The notes: generated by a model from the sequence alone, not told the origin. A DNA stretch of 64,000 bases from JADJLQ01 sp044227925 (GCA_044227925.1 JBGAVW010000015.1:1-64000), one strand, 5' to 3'; numbered from the stretch's first letter, positions 1 to 10,811 are shown. Numbers and translations: made by a program.

Positions 1-171
1 GGCGGCATCGCCAAAGGCCATCAGCGCGAAGGCAATGGACAGAATCATCACATTGCGTTCCCAAAACAACAGCAGCAAAATGGCGAAGGAGAGCGGGTAA
101 TAAAATGTGCCGAACGACACACGCGTGACTTCATGATCATAGAAATAGATTGATCTGGCCCAATTATTCAT
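1..171 (-). CDS. Partial polyprenol/phytol kinase-like membrane protein
   Basis: The fragment runs off the left edge. The 57 visible codons begin MNNWARSIYF, then give a hydrophobic stretch and the motif MAFGDAA. An FGTFYYPL segment followed by an (L/F)GD motif resembles the CTP-dependent dolichol/phytol kinase and cytidylyltransferase group, integral membrane enzymes that phosphorylate isoprenoid alcohols. In that family about 100 residues normally precede this segment. Here the frame stays open upstream only to about 288, with an alternative ATG at 267, so the 5' end looks short. It may be a truncated gene or a divergent relative. The family call rests on short motifs only. Confidence 0.4.
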   Translation of the reverse strand, partial: MNNWARSIYFYDHEVTRVSFGTFYYPLSFAILLLLFWERNVMILSIAFALMAFGDAA

Positions 172-499
172 TCGCGGAAAGTAAGTTTGAAAGTGATTTC
201 CAACCTGGATATTTAAATAGAAACGTAAGCAAGATGTAATGATAAAATGGGCTAAATGGGTGAACATAAATTCAAAATTTAATTCAGATTATCAGGTTCT
301 GAAAGTGTCTTTAAGTTAAAAGGTTTTACCTGATGGGTCGGGGATTAGATTTGATGGGGAGCTTATCCACGACCATCAATTTAATTGATTTTTTATTTCA
401 GATTTGCGAAGCAATTATAAATAAGTGATAAAGTTGGCCATGCTATCTCAGAATTTTGCATTTTTGCAGCCGAAAAATTCAAATATATAAATATTTCAT
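172..499. other. Divergent intergenic region, no gene seen
   Basis: This AT-rich spacer lies between the left-edge minus gene and ruvA. An in-frame extension of the minus gene could occupy up to 267. Beyond that I see no convincing ORF, tRNA or strong hairpin, and no exact TAnnTTTG element just upstream of ruvA. Confidence 0.5.
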
Positions 500-1096
500 A
501 TGTATTATTACCTAAAAGGGAAATTAGCAGCTATACATCCTACAATAGCTGTAGTGGACTGTGGGGGAGTAGGGTACCATGTACATATAAGTCTTTATAC
601 CTACAGCCAGATTGAAAAGTTGCAAGAGGTAATATTATATACCCACCTGGCAATAAAGGAAGATGCTCATGTATTATATGGTTTTGCCCAGCTTGACGAA
701 AAATTGCTTTTCCAGCAATTGATATCGGTAAATGGGGTAGGGACTGGAACGGCCCAGCTTATTTTATCAGCCATCACTCCTGATGCCATTCAAAATGCCA
801 TATTACGGGAAGACGATCTCACATTTAAAGCCATCAAAGGAATAGGTGAAAAAACTGCTAAAAGAATAATACTGGACCTCAAAGATAAGATAGGAAAACT
901 GAGCGATAACAAAGCCATAACTACTACAAATACCCCATCTCACAATACTTTACAATCTGAAGCGTTATCAGCTTTGATTGCTCTTGGATTTCAACGGCAA
1001 AAGAGTCAGCAAGTGATAGCAAACTTGATCCAAAAACAATCCTACCAAAATGTTGAAGAGCTGATAAAACTTGCCTTAAAACAACTTTCAATTTAA
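500..1096 (+). CDS. ruvA: Holliday junction branch migration protein RuvA
   Basis: RuvA binds the four-way DNA junction as a tetramer and positions the RuvB motor for branch migration in recombinational repair. The 198 residues match the usual 190-205 aa length. The N-terminal OB fold starts MYYYLKGKL and contains VDCGGVGYHV. Two helix-hairpin-helix motifs follow (SVNGVGTGTAQLIL near residue 75 and AIKGIGEKTAKRIILDL near residue 110), then a variable linker and the C-terminal three-helix domain that contacts RuvB (ALIALGFQ). The ATG start coincides with the conserved N-terminus. ruvB is not in this window. sprA follows downstream, probably from its own promoter. Confidence 0.97.
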   Translation: MYYYLKGKLAAIHPTIAVVDCGGVGYHVHISLYTYSQIEKLQEVILYTHLAIKEDAHVLYGFAQLDEKLLFQQLISVNGVGTGTAQLILSAITPDAIQNAILREDDLTFKAIKGIGEKTAKRIILDLKDKIGKLSDNKAITTTNTPSHNTLQSEALSALIALGFQRQKSQQVIANLIQKQSYQNVEELIKLALKQLSI

Positions 1097-1160
1097 AATT
1101 TAAAATTCATATTAATTATAAAAATAATGTGTAACTGTTTTTAAATTAGAAAGTTATTTG

Positions 1161-1168
1161 TAGTTTTG
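1161..1168 (+). promoter_or_regulatory. Possible -7 element upstream of sprA
   Basis: TAGTTTTG fits the Bacteroidota -7 consensus TAnnTTTG and would start transcription near 1175, leaving a leader of about 75 nt before the ATG at 1250. No good TTG lies 19-22 nt upstream, so the call is weak. It does argue against the TTG at 1166 being the translation start, because that codon is part of this element. Confidence 0.3.
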
Positions 1169-1249
1169 TGGGCTATTTTTAGAAAATTATTATTGAATTT
1201 TTTTGAACCAATAAAAAAGAAGTCAAAAAGCAGACTAGTTGAAAAAGTA

Positions 1250-4200
1250 ATGAAGTCATTAACTCAGTGCGTTATATACTTAATACTGATTTGGAATTCT
1301 GAAACATCCATTGCCAATACCTCCAGCAGAGATCTGAACAACATTAAGGAATTTTTAACTCTTGGGCCTGATACAATTCCTGCTTCCCAGAAGATAAGGC
1401 TGCCAGGTGATAAAACCGATCCGATTAAACTTAAAGATCCAGCTTCTATTACCAAGGAGGTTCAATATGATCCTGAAAGCAATAGATATGTATTAATTGA
1501 AAAAATAGGTGATGATATCATCAATAGTACTCCTATGACTTTTGAGGAATATTCAAAATACAAGAACAAAGAATTACAGGACAAATACTTCAGTCAGCTC
1601 TCAGGAAACAGCGATGGTACCCGTGGAGCCGGGAAAGATCCGGTAGATAAAGTGGATGTAAAACAATCCCTCATCGACAGGCTATTTGGTGGAAATACAG
1701 TGGATATAAAACCTACTGGATTTGTTGAAATCTCCCCAAGTTTTACGTATCAAAATGTTCAAAACCCTTCTTACACGTTAAGGCAGCAGAAAACTTTACA
1801 GCCTGATTTTCCAATGAATATTCAAATGGCAATGCAGGGTAAAGTGGGTGAAAAGTTAAACCTGGATATGAAATACAATACCCAGGCCACCTTTGATTTT
1901 GACAATGCTATGAAACTGAATTACAACAGTGATAAATTCAGTGAAGATGAAATCCTTAAAAAGATAGATGCAGGAAATGTGAGTTTACCATTGCGTACAT
2001 CACTCATACAAGGGGCTCAAAATCTTTTCGGTGTAAAAGCAGAAACTCAATTTGGAAAATTACGATTAACAGGTATCGCATCTCAAACCAGGACCCAACA
2101 GCAAAGAGTGGAGCTCAAAGGCGGAGCCCAAATACAGGATTTTGAAATTCAGTGCGACGAATACGAAGACAATCAACATTATTTATTCGGACATTATTTC
2201 AGAAACATTTTTGAAAGAGCTATGGCCCGACTGCCTTACATAAATACCCTTGCCAAAATAGATATGAACTCAGTTCAGGTATGGGTAAGTCCTAATCCGA
2301 GGGAAATCAATAATTTAAGGCAGGTGGTTGCATTTTCTGACCTGGGTGAATTTGATCGGTTTAATGGGGTAGATCCCAATGCCTGGACTATGGGCCAAAC
2401 ACCTCTAATCGATCCACAATACAATGAAAAACTGCCCACCAATCAGACCAATAAAATCTATGCTGAATACAATGCCAATCCTGCCCTGCGACAAACCAAC
2501 CTGGTGGTATCTGGTTTGCAGCGGCCGCCATTCAATTTTGCCATAGGTCGTGATTTTGAAGTATTTAAAGGCCAGCTGTTGGATCAAAGAGAGTATACAG
2601 TGCATCCCGACCTGGGATATATATCTTTTAGAAGAATAATCCGACCAAATGATATAGTAGCTATTTCGTTTAAATATACTTTTAATGGTAAAGCATACAA
2701 AGTGGGAGAGTTTACCCAGGAGGTAGCGCCTGATTCGCTTTCAGTCATCGTCACTAAGCTGCTAAAACCAAGGTCGAATAGAGTAGATCTCGCTATGTGG
2801 GATCTGATGATGAAGAATTTTTATTCTTTGCGTACCTCGGGCCTGGCAGAAGAGGATTTTAAACTCGATATTTTATTCGATGATCCCGGTGCGGGAGTAA
2901 AACGATTTTTACCAGAGACCGAATTGAGATCAATCCCACTACTAAATCTAAGTAACCTGGATAAACTCAATAAACAGAGAGACCCTTTTCCTGATGGCTC
3001 TTTTGATTTTGTTTCCGGCCTCACTATAGACCCTACCCAAGGGCGAATCATGATACCACTATTGGAACCTTTTGGATCCAGCCTCGGAAAAAAAATATCT
3101 GATCCGGATTTGCGTAAAAAATATGCTTTCACTGAATTATATGATTCAACAAAGACAGCAGCTCTGAATTTCCCTCAGGCAAACCGATATATATTACGTG
3201 GTGAATACAAATCATCGGGTGGCGGAGGCCAGGTATCCCTCAATTCATTTAATATTCCTGAAGGATCAGTCAGGGTGACTGCAGGAGGTGCTTTATTGCG
3301 ATCTGATCAATACGAAATAGATCATCAAACCGGACAAGTGCGGGTAACGGACCAATCCATCCTGACCTCAGGTGTACCAGTAAAAATCGAATATGAAGAT
3401 CAATCTCTTTTTGGTTTTAATACAAACCGTACAATGTTTGGTCTACGGGGTGAATATAATTTTAATAAAAACCTAAGCCTGGGTGGTACTGTGATGAGGT
3501 TATTTGAAAGACCGTATACCCAAAAAGTAAATATAGGTGAGGACCCAATCAATAATGGCATTTATGGTCTCGACCTGGTATACAATAATAAGGCCCCCTG
3601 GATCACTAAATTTTTAGATAAGTTGCCATTACTTCAAACCAAAGAGGAATCAAAAATATCATTTATAGGAGAAGCAGCATTGCTCAGGCCGGGCCATTCA
3701 AGAGCTATAAATCAGGGAAAGGACAAAGGTGGTGTAGCCTATATAGATGATTTCGAAGGGACTACTTCCAACCAGGATTTGAGTAACCAGGTGAATTTAT
3801 GGCACTTTTCATCTATACCACTGGGAAGTAAATTCAGAGAAGCAGACCCAAGTCTATCCAATACAGTCTCTTCCAGCTTAAATCGGGCTAAAATTGCCTG
3901 GTATAGGACAGATCGATCCGTAAACGGAAACCGCAACTCTGATAATTATTCGGCGGTAGTACCAATTGTAGAGTTATTTCCATCCAGAACCATACAGCCG
4001 GGTATAAATAACGAATTGTATACTTTTAGCATGCATTTTGACCCAACGGAAAGAGGACCATACAATTTTGATGTCCCGGATGGAACTACATTTTCTTCCG
4101 GTTTAAATCCACAGAATGGTAAATTGAGAAATCCAAGATCCAGGTGGGCAGGTATTCAAAGAGGATTGTACAATACGGACTTTGAAGCTTCTAATATTGA

Positions 4201-7200
4201 AACGGTGGAATTTTTTATGCTCAATCCTTTTGATAAAAAAGCAGATGGCAGCCCGATTACAACGGGTGGCAATATGTATATAAATCTGGGTGATATTTCT
4301 GAAGATGTGTTCCGGGACGGACAAATGTTTTTTGAAAACGGACTGCCTACCACTCAGAATAAAACACGGTATGATTCAACGGCTTGGGGTAGGGTACCAT
4401 TGGTACAGGTGATTACCCGATCCCATAATAATGACCCGGAAATCTTAAAACAGCAAGATGTAGGATACGACGGATTGAATAATGAAAGTGAACGGCTTTT
4501 CTTTTCTTCCTATCTGCAAACCTTGCAGACGCAGAGATTGAATGCATTGGTACTGGACACCATCAGACAAGATCCGGCAAACGATGATTATAAATTTTTT
4601 AATGACCCTTCATTTCCTGATAATGCCTCTGTAGTGGAGCGATATAAAAAATACAATAATCCGGAAGGCAATACCAGTTTTACCAATCAGACGGATAATA
4701 ATCTACGCAACTACACCCAGTACCCGGAGTCAGAAGATTTAAATGATGATAATGCTTTTGATCAAAGTGATGCATATTACCAGTATCACGTACCCATCGT
4801 ACCGGATGGCAAAGGTGGAATGGCCTTGAATAAATACGTAACCGACACCATCAGGGGCGCTAACGGTAGGATATGGTATCGGGTAAAAATACCAATTGCG
4901 AATCCGGATAGTATTGTGGGTAGCATCCGGGGATTTAGAAATATCCGGTTTATCCGATTGTTTGTTACCGATTTTGATCAATCTGTAAACTTCAGGTTTA
5001 ATGCGATAGACCTGGTGCGTAACCAATGGCGCAGATATACACTTCCGCTTTGTGTTGGAGATAAAGTAGACCGGGATTTATCTTTCGATATCAATGATGT
5101 TAATATCGAAGAAAACAGCAAGCGAATACCTATTCCATATGTGATTCCCGCAGGTATACAGCGTGAAAATGCCATAGGCCCATATCCCAACCTGTTACAA
5201 AATGAACAAGCCATATCCCTATCCGTCAAAAAACTCGATGGCGGCTGTGCCGTAGCGGTGTACAAGACAATACGTATGGATATGCGACAGTATGAACGTA
5301 TGCGCATGTATGTGCACGCTGACAGCAGAGAAGACCTTAAGAAAGAAGATCTGGTCACATTTATCCGCATTGGCTCTGACTTTACAAATAACTATTATGA
5401 GTACCAGATACCCACTGCCATCAGTAAAGTAGACAGAGTAACCCCGGACAAGCCATCAGCTGAAATATGGAAAGTGGAGAACGAAATGGATATATCATTA
5501 TTATCCCTGGTAGAACTTAAAAAGGAAAGAAATAAAGTAGGGGCCCCTTTTGACCTGGAATATGCCATAAATGATCCGGAACATCCCGATCGTAAAATGA
5601 TCATTCTCGGAAATCCAACCTTAGGTAAGGTAAAGCAAGTGATGCTCGGAGTCCGGTTTCCTAAAAGAGATAACCTTGAGCATGAAGTCGATGTATGGTT
5701 TAATGAATTGCGTCTAAATGGAATTAATGAGCAGGGCGGGTATGGGGCCACAGCAAGGTTGGACATGCAGCTTGCCGATTTAGGTGACCTTTCTATCAGT
5801 AGTAATTACAATAGTATTGGCTGGGGGGCGCTGGATCAAAGAGCACAATCCCGGGCACAGGAAGACCTCAAACAAATTGACTTAAACTCTAATCTGCAAC
5901 TGGGTAAGTTTTTACCAAATAAATGGGGCATCAAAATACCTATGTACACCCAAGTCAGTATATTGGCTAATGCACCCAAATTTGATCCATATGATTTGGA
6001 TATTAAATTAAAAGATAAGCTTTTAGAAGCCAGAACCAGTGCCGAACGTGACAGCATTCGAAATCAGGCACAGGATTATGAGTCTATAAAGTCAGTTACC
6101 TTCACAGGGGTAAAAAAAGAACGCTCCAATGCCCAGGCCACACCCATGCCATGGGATATTTCCAATTTTGATTTTAATTATTCCTACTCACAAATCAGCA
6201 ACCACGATCCCATTATAGAAAAAGATGAAGAAGACATTTATAAAGGCGGTTTTAATTACAACTATGCCAGACAAACCAAATACATATCACCATTTAAAAA
6301 ATTAATTAAAAACGATAAGCACATTAAGTTCTTATCACAGTTTAATTTTAATCCTATACCGAGTTCGTTTTCTTTTTCTACAGGACTGGATCGCCGGTAC
6401 AATACCCGTAATTTCAGGTTTTCCACTCCTGAATTTGGCCAGTCCATTACGAGATTATTTTATTGGGATAGAAAATACAACCTCAATTGGGATTTGTCCC
6501 AATCACTCAAGTTTTCATTTAATGCCTCTACCAATTCGGCCATAGATGAGTTGCCCATAATGGATAGTATAGGCAGACTGGATCCCAATTATGATCCTGA
6601 ATTAAATAAAAAGAAAATCTGGGATGGTATCAAATCCTTAGGGCGCCCCAAGAATTATATGCACACCTATACAGCAAACTATACTTTACCTACACGCGTC
6701 ATGCCAATATTGGATTGGGTACAGGTTACTGCACAGGCAAATGGTACATACGGTTGGGTTGCTGGTTCGCAAAATGTGGTTGATTTTTTGCATAATGTAA
6801 TGCAGAACAGCCAGTCCAGGTCTATCAATGCAAACCTCAACTTTGAAGGGCTTTATGATAAATGGTCTTACCTGAAAAAAATTAATGAGCCACCTTCACC
6901 TAACTCTTCCACACCATCTGGAAGGCCTACTGGTCGGCCAACCAGAAGCAGAAATGCTGATGGGACCACGCCTCCCGCAGCCACTGGTGGATCTGAAGCT
7001 AAAAATAAAAAAGAAAAAAAAGACCGACAGCCCGGATGGATGGAAAGGGCATTGATCCGGCCGCTTATGAGTTTACGAAAAGGCCAATTTACTTATTCTG
7101 AAAACCTGGCCTCCATTGTTCCAGGGTTTAAAGGTGTACCCAGATATCTGGGAATGACTCAGGGATTTATCAACCCCGGGTGGGCTTATATACTGGGTAT

Positions 7201-8467
7201 TGATCCCGATGCTGATTTCCTTGATGGATTGGCAAGAAAAGATTTGATATCGAATGACATCAGATTGAATCAACAAGTGTCAAAAAATTATACACAGACA
7301 GTGAGTGCGCGTCTTACCGTAGAGCCATTTAGAGATTTTAATATTGAAGTTTCCTTAGATAAAAATTTTACAAGTAATTATTTGGAGTTTTTTAAAGACG
7401 ATGGTTCGGGAAGAGGATTCCAGCATCTGGCTCCTACCGAGATAGGTAGTTTTGACATAAGTTATCTGGGCATTAAAACCTTATTTGGCTCTAACCCCGA
7501 CTCGTTATACAATCAATTTGAACGGCAACGGGAAGTATTTTCTCATTTATTACCAAACAAACCGAATGCCGGAGAGCATGAAAAATATCCTGAGTATACA
7601 GAAGGATTGGGGAAAAAGAACCAGAATGTGATTTTACCTGCTTTTATTGCCACCTATACGGGATTGGATCCGCTCAAAACAAGGACAGATATATTCAAAA
7701 CCTTACCGCGGCCAAACTGGCAATTGAATTACACTGGATTACATAAGCTGCCATTTTTAAAGAATGTATTGAGTGCAGGAAGCATACGGCATTCATATCA
7801 GTCCAAAATGACCATCAATCAATTTAATACAGATATATTTTATAGTCCTGATTCTGTGTACAGAAAAAAAGCCATTACAAGGGATTATTATTCAAGAATT
7901 GAAATACCGAGCGTAGTGATCAGCGAAGCATTCAGGCCTTTAATCGGAATTGATATTAAAACCACAGGTGATCTTAGCTTAAATCTTGACTATTCGGTTG
8001 AGCGAGGCCTTTCATTTACTATGATTGATTATCAACTTATAGAGCAAAATTCCAAAGAGTTGACCATGGGTTTTGGCTGGCGCATAAAAAATGTAGTGAT
8101 GCCTTTTGGAAAGAAAACTACCACCAGGACCAAAGCGCCTACAACACCGGATGCCACAGCACCTGCGGCTACTGGATCAAGAGGCAGGAAAAAAAATGCA
8201 GTAAAGAAAGGAAATGACCTCAACATTAAATTTGACCTCTCATATAGAAATGACTTTACTGATCAGCATGTTTTAGACCAGCTCCAAAAGGTCACGACCA
8301 GAGGCGCAGAAACTTTACGTTTCGACAATACTGCTGAGTATGAAGTGAATGACCGGGTTACATTGAGAGCTTTCTTTAATTATTCACGTACTATCCCTGC
8401 TGTATCAGAATCATATCCCATTACTACGGCACGTGGTGGTATTACCATAAGATTAGCACTCAAATAA
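1250..8467 (+). CDS. sprA: SprA, outer membrane translocon of the type IX secretion system
   Basis: SprA (Sov) is the very large outer membrane beta-barrel through which T9SS cargo leaves the cell, and it is needed for gliding in flavobacteria. I place the start at the ATG at 1250, giving 2405 aa with a signal peptide (MKSLTQ, a hydrophobic CVIYLILIW, cleavage near SIA). The frame is open upstream to a TTG at 1166, but that adds a Lys-rich stretch ahead of the signal. SprA-type aromatic, Asn-rich beta-strand segments fill the protein. Two low-complexity Pro/Thr/Lys inserts (about residues 1880-1925 and 2290-2325) probably form flexible loops. The length matches known SprA proteins. A histidine kinase gene starts 38 nt downstream. 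Confidence 0.96.
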   Translation: MKSLTQCVIYLILIWNSETSIANTSSRDLNNIKEFLTLGPDTIPASQKIRLPGDKTDPIKLKDPASITKEVQYDPESNRYVLIEKIGDDIINSTPMTFEEYSKYKNKELQDKYFSQLSGNSDGTRGAGKDPVDKVDVKQSLIDRLFGGNTVDIKPTGFVEISPSFTYQNVQNPSYTLRQQKTLQPDFPMNIQMAMQGKVGEKLNLDMKYNTQATFDFDNAMKLNYNSDKFSEDEILKKIDAGNVSLPLRTSLIQGAQNLFGVKAETQFGKLRLTGIASQTRTQQQRVELKGGAQIQDFEIQCDEYEDNQHYLFGHYFRNIFERAMARLPYINTLAKIDMNSVQVWVSPNPREINNLRQVVAFSDLGEFDRFNGVDPNAWTMGQTPLIDPQYNEKLPTNQTNKIYAEYNANPALRQTNLVVSGLQRPPFNFAIGRDFEVFKGQLLDQREYTVHPDLGYISFRRIIRPNDIVAISFKYTFNGKAYKVGEFTQEVAPDSLSVIVTKLLKPRSNRVDLAMWDLMMKNFYSLRTSGLAEEDFKLDILFDDPGAGVKRFLPETELRSIPLLNLSNLDKLNKQRDPFPDGSFDFVSGLTIDPTQGRIMIPLLEPFGSSLGKKISDPDLRKKYAFTELYDSTKTAALNFPQANRYILRGEYKSSGGGGQVSLNSFNIPEGSVRVTAGGALLRSDQYEIDHQTGQVRVTDQSILTSGVPVKIEYEDQSLFGFNTNRTMFGLRGEYNFNKNLSLGGTVMRLFERPYTQKVNIGEDPINNGIYGLDLVYNNKAPWITKFLDKLPLLQTKEESKISFIGEAALLRPGHSRAINQGKDKGGVAYIDDFEGTTSNQDLSNQVNLWHFSSIPLGSKFREADPSLSNTVSSSLNRAKIAWYRTDRSVNGNRNSDNYSAVVPIVELFPSRTIQPGINNELYTFSMHFDPTERGPYNFDVPDGTTFSSGLNPQNGKLRNPRSRWAGIQRGLYNTDFEASNIETVEFFMLNPFDKKADGSPITTGGNMYINLGDISEDVFRDGQMFFENGLPTTQNKTRYDSTAWGRVPLVQVITRSHNNDPEILKQQDVGYDGLNNESERLFFSSYLQTLQTQRLNALVLDTIRQDPANDDYKFFNDPSFPDNASVVERYKKYNNPEGNTSFTNQTDNNLRNYTQYPESEDLNDDNAFDQSDAYYQYHVPIVPDGKGGMALNKYVTDTIRGANGRIWYRVKIPIANPDSIVGSIRGFRNIRFIRLFVTDFDQSVNFRFNAIDLVRNQWRRYTLPLCVGDKVDRDLSFDINDVNIEENSKRIPIPYVIPAGIQRENAIGPYPNLLQNEQAISLSVKKLDGGCAVAVYKTIRMDMRQYERMRMYVHADSREDLKKEDLVTFIRIGSDFTNNYYEYQIPTAISKVDRVTPDKPSAEIWKVENEMDISLLSLVELKKERNKVGAPFDLEYAINDPEHPDRKMIILGNPTLGKVKQVMLGVRFPKRDNLEHEVDVWFNELRLNGINEQGGYGATARLDMQLADLGDLSISSNYNSIGWGALDQRAQSRAQEDLKQIDLNSNLQLGKFLPNKWGIKIPMYTQVSILANAPKFDPYDLDIKLKDKLLEARTSAERDSIRNQAQDYESIKSVTFTGVKKERSNAQATPMPWDISNFDFNYSYSQISNHDPIIEKDEEDIYKGGFNYNYARQTKYISPFKKLIKNDKHIKFLSQFNFNPIPSSFSFSTGLDRRYNTRNFRFSTPEFGQSITRLFYWDRKYNLNWDLSQSLKFSFNASTNSAIDELPIMDSIGRLDPNYDPELNKKKIWDGIKSLGRPKNYMHTYTANYTLPTRVMPILDWVQVTAQANGTYGWVAGSQNVVDFLHNVMQNSQSRSINANLNFEGLYDKWSYLKKINEPPSPNSSTPSGRPTGRPTRSRNADGTTPPAATGGSEAKNKKEKKDRQPGWMERALIRPLMSLRKGQFTYSENLASIVPGFKGVPRYLGMTQGFINPGWAYILGIDPDADFLDGLARKDLISNDIRLNQQVSKNYTQTVSARLTVEPFRDFNIEVSLDKNFTSNYLEFFKDDGSGRGFQHLAPTEIGSFDISYLGIKTLFGSNPDSLYNQFERQREVFSHLLPNKPNAGEHEKYPEYTEGLGKKNQNVILPAFIATYTGLDPLKTRTDIFKTLPRPNWQLNYTGLHKLPFLKNVLSAGSIRHSYQSKMTINQFNTDIFYSPDSVYRKKAITRDYYSRIEIPSVVISEAFRPLIGIDIKTTGDLSLNLDYSVERGLSFTMIDYQLIEQNSKELTMGFGWRIKNVVMPFGKKTTTRTKAPTTPDATAPAATGSRGRKKNAVKKGNDLNIKFDLSYRNDFTDQHVLDQLQKVTTRGAETLRFDNTAEYEVNDRVTLRAFFNYSRTIPAVSESYPITTARGGITIRLALK

Positions 8468-8505
8468 AATATTTTGAGGTTATTTTTGTTTCTCTTTATT
8501 ATTAA

Positions 8506-9852
8506 ATGAATAAACGCACCATTTGGATTATAATTATTTCTATGGGAATAGCGCTCATAGGTAGTATAATTTTACAAATGTACTGGATTAGACTTACCCT
8601 GCGCGAACAGGAAATCCAGTTTGACAGGGAAGTCAATGAAGCTTTGGTCACCGTGGTGGATGAAATAGATAAAAGGGAAAATAAATACCTGGAAGAACTG
8701 GCTAATCTGCCCAGGAAAGAATACGAAATACAATCTGTAATCAACCAGCCCATCGAAATACGGCTTGGGCATAAGAAAGGGGCATTTTTTATTGATTCAT
8801 TACTTAAAAAAGCAGTCAATAAGCTGGGAGCAGGATATAATTATCATTATGGCGTGTACTCTGATCGGGATTCAGGTTTTGTCGTCATAGACAACAAGTT
8901 TACCGTGCCCTCACTTTCATCCTCCCGTTCGAAAAGTAAAATGAGTGGAGGATTATTCCTGGCAGGGTACAAGACCGATTTATTCCCAAACGACATTGGG
9001 TCAGGTAAATTATTTTTATACCTCCCTAACCGGAATCAAATCATTTGGTCAGATTTGATTCCATATGCCGTGGGATCCTTGTTATTTACCATTTTGATTT
9101 TAGCCTGTTTTGCTTATACGATTTACATCATTCAGAAGCAGAAGAAAATCTCTGACATGAAGAATGATTTTATTAATAATATGACGCATGAGTTTAAGAC
9201 ACCCATTGCCACTATTTCCCTGGCCTCTGATTCAATAAATAATCCAAGCATTATAACGAATCCGGACAAAGTACAACGATTTACAAAAATTATAAGTCAG
9301 GAAAATAAGAGGATGCTGGGACAGGTGGAAAAAGTTTTACAAATGGCTCAGCTGGAGAAAAAGGATCTTCAGTTAAAATTAACAGATATCAATATACATG
9401 AGCTGTTGCAGAGTATTTCAGAGCATGTAAATCTTCAAATCAAAGGTAAAAAGGGCATGCTGGACCTGGCCTTGAATGCTGAAGATCCAATGATGCAGGG
9501 TGACCTCACTCACATATCCAATATCCTGTATAATTTACTGGACAATGCAAATAAATATACCCCGGACATACCTGAAATAAAGGTGAGTACCCGAAATATC
9601 AATAATGGGATTGAAATCAGCATCCAGGACAATGGCATAGGGATCAGCCGTGAAAATCAAAAATTCATTTTTGAAAAATTTTATCGTGTATCCACCGGTA
9701 ATGTTCATGATGTCAAGGGATTTGGATTGGGCCTTTCCTATGTGAAAGTGATGGTCGACGCACATCATGGAAATATAGGGGTAAGAAGCACATTAGGTAA
9801 AGGCAGTACATTTACTCTGTTTTTTCCTAAAAGGCAGAATAAAAGTTCATAG
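8506..9852 (+). CDS. Membrane sensor histidine kinase (RprX-like)
   Basis: This 448-aa two-component kinase has a first membrane helix at about residues 6-28, an extracytoplasmic sensor of about 155 residues, and a second helix at about 187-209. The HisKA dimerisation helix carries phospho-acceptor His228 in MTHEFKTP. The HATPase domain follows, with N box (LLDNANKYT), G1 (DNGIGIS), F box (FEKFYRV) and G2 (GFGLGLSYVK). No HAMP domain is apparent. The response regulator encoded next is the likely partner, and the pair resembles Bacteroides RprX/RprY. A -7-like TATTTTTG at 8481-8488 could give it a promoter separate from sprA. The stimulus cannot be read from the sequence. Confidence 0.92.
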   Translation: MNKRTIWIIIISMGIALIGSIILQMYWIRLTLREQEIQFDREVNEALVTVVDEIDKRENKYLEELANLPRKEYEIQSVINQPIEIRLGHKKGAFFIDSLLKKAVNKLGAGYNYHYGVYSDRDSGFVVIDNKFTVPSLSSSRSKSKMSGGLFLAGYKTDLFPNDIGSGKLFLYLPNRNQIIWSDLIPYAVGSLLFTILILACFAYTIYIIQKQKKISDMKNDFINNMTHEFKTPIATISLASDSINNPSIITNPDKVQRFTKIISQENKRMLGQVEKVLQMAQLEKKDLQLKLTDINIHELLQSISEHVNLQIKGKKGMLDLALNAEDPMMQGDLTHISNILYNLLDNANKYTPDIPEIKVSTRNINNGIEISIQDNGIGISRENQKFIFEKFYRVSTGNVHDVKGFGLGLSYVKVMVDAHHGNIGVRSTLGKGSTFTLFFPKRQNKSS

Positions 9853-10050
9853 TCTTATTCTGTTTACTTTTCATTTGGAATTTTTTTTTCATCCTCATTT
9901 TTTAACTTAACTTATTTTAAGTCAATAGATTATAAAATATTAAGTAAAATAATATCTTGGCCAGATCCAAAAATTGTTAAAATTTCACTTTTTGTTAAAA
10001 TTTATTTCTGGTTTTAGGCGTTAACATTGTATAATTAAATTCATTCCCCT

Positions 10051-10770
10051 ATGGTAAAAACGAACAATAAAATCTTATTAGTAGAAGACGATCAAAACTT
10101 TGGTGATGTTTTAAGATCTTATCTTGAAATGCACGATTTTGATGTTACATTAGCTACTGACGGTGCAGAAGGATATGAAGCCTTTAAAAGAGGTACTTTT
10201 GACCTTTGTATTTTTGATGTGATGATGCCCAAAAAGGATGGATTCACGCTAGCTAAAGAGGTGAGACAAAAAGACGCAGAAATACCTATCGTATTCCTCA
10301 CAGCAAAAACCTTGAAGCAGGATATATTAGAAGGATTTAAGACAGGCGCCGATGATTATATCTCCAAGCCTTTCAATTCAGAAGAATTGTTGTATCGCAT
10401 ACAAGCCATCCTAAAGAGAAGCAAAAAAGCAGCTGATCCCAGGGAAGAGATCAAAGAATTTACCATTGGCAAATATCATTTTAATTACCCACTGAGGTTA
10501 TTAGTGCATAGTGAAACGAATAAGAAGGATAAGCTTTCTCCCAAGGAAGCCCATTTACTTAGAATGTTTTGTATGTATAAAAATGATGTATTGGCCAGGT
10601 CTGAGGCGTTGACTAAAATATGGGGTGAAGACAATTATTTTACCGCCAGAAGTATGGATGTGTTTGTCACTAAACTCAGGAAATACCTGAAAGATGATCC
10701 AAACCTGGAGATAGTGAATATACATGGAAATGGTTTTCAGCTGCTGGTGAAGAACGAAGCACCGGTATAA
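10051..10770 (+). CDS. OmpR-family response regulator (RprY-like)
   Basis: This is a DNA-binding regulator of 239 aa. The receiver domain has the acidic pair in VEDDQN, phospho-acceptor Asp56 in IFDVMMPKKDG, and Lys106 in ISKPF. The C-terminal winged helix (about residues 130-235) contains LSPKEAHLLRMF and the recognition helix region ARSMDVFVTKLRKYL. Its position after the histidine kinase, with a 198-nt AT-rich gap, marks it as the cognate partner, possibly also transcribed alone. The N-terminus resembles Bacteroidota RprY. Target genes are not evident. A strong hairpin terminator follows the gene. Confidence 0.93.
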   Translation: MVKTNNKILLVEDDQNFGDVLRSYLEMHDFDVTLATDGAEGYEAFKRGTFDLCIFDVMMPKKDGFTLAKEVRQKDAEIPIVFLTAKTLKQDILEGFKTGADDYISKPFNSEELLYRIQAILKRSKKAADPREEIKEFTIGKYHFNYPLRLLVHSETNKKDKLSPKEAHLLRMFCMYKNDVLARSEALTKIWGEDNYFTARSMDVFVTKLRKYLKDDPNLEIVNIHGNGFQLLVKNEAPV

Positions 10771-10811
10771 CAGGGAATGAAGTAAAGTTTGCTTTTAATA
10801 TCATAAAATAG

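Noticed and set aside
1166..1249. TTG start for SprA adding 28 residues
   Set aside because: It places a Lys-rich stretch before the signal peptide and the TTG is part of a promoter-like TAnnTTTG; the ATG at 1250 gives a normal signal peptide.
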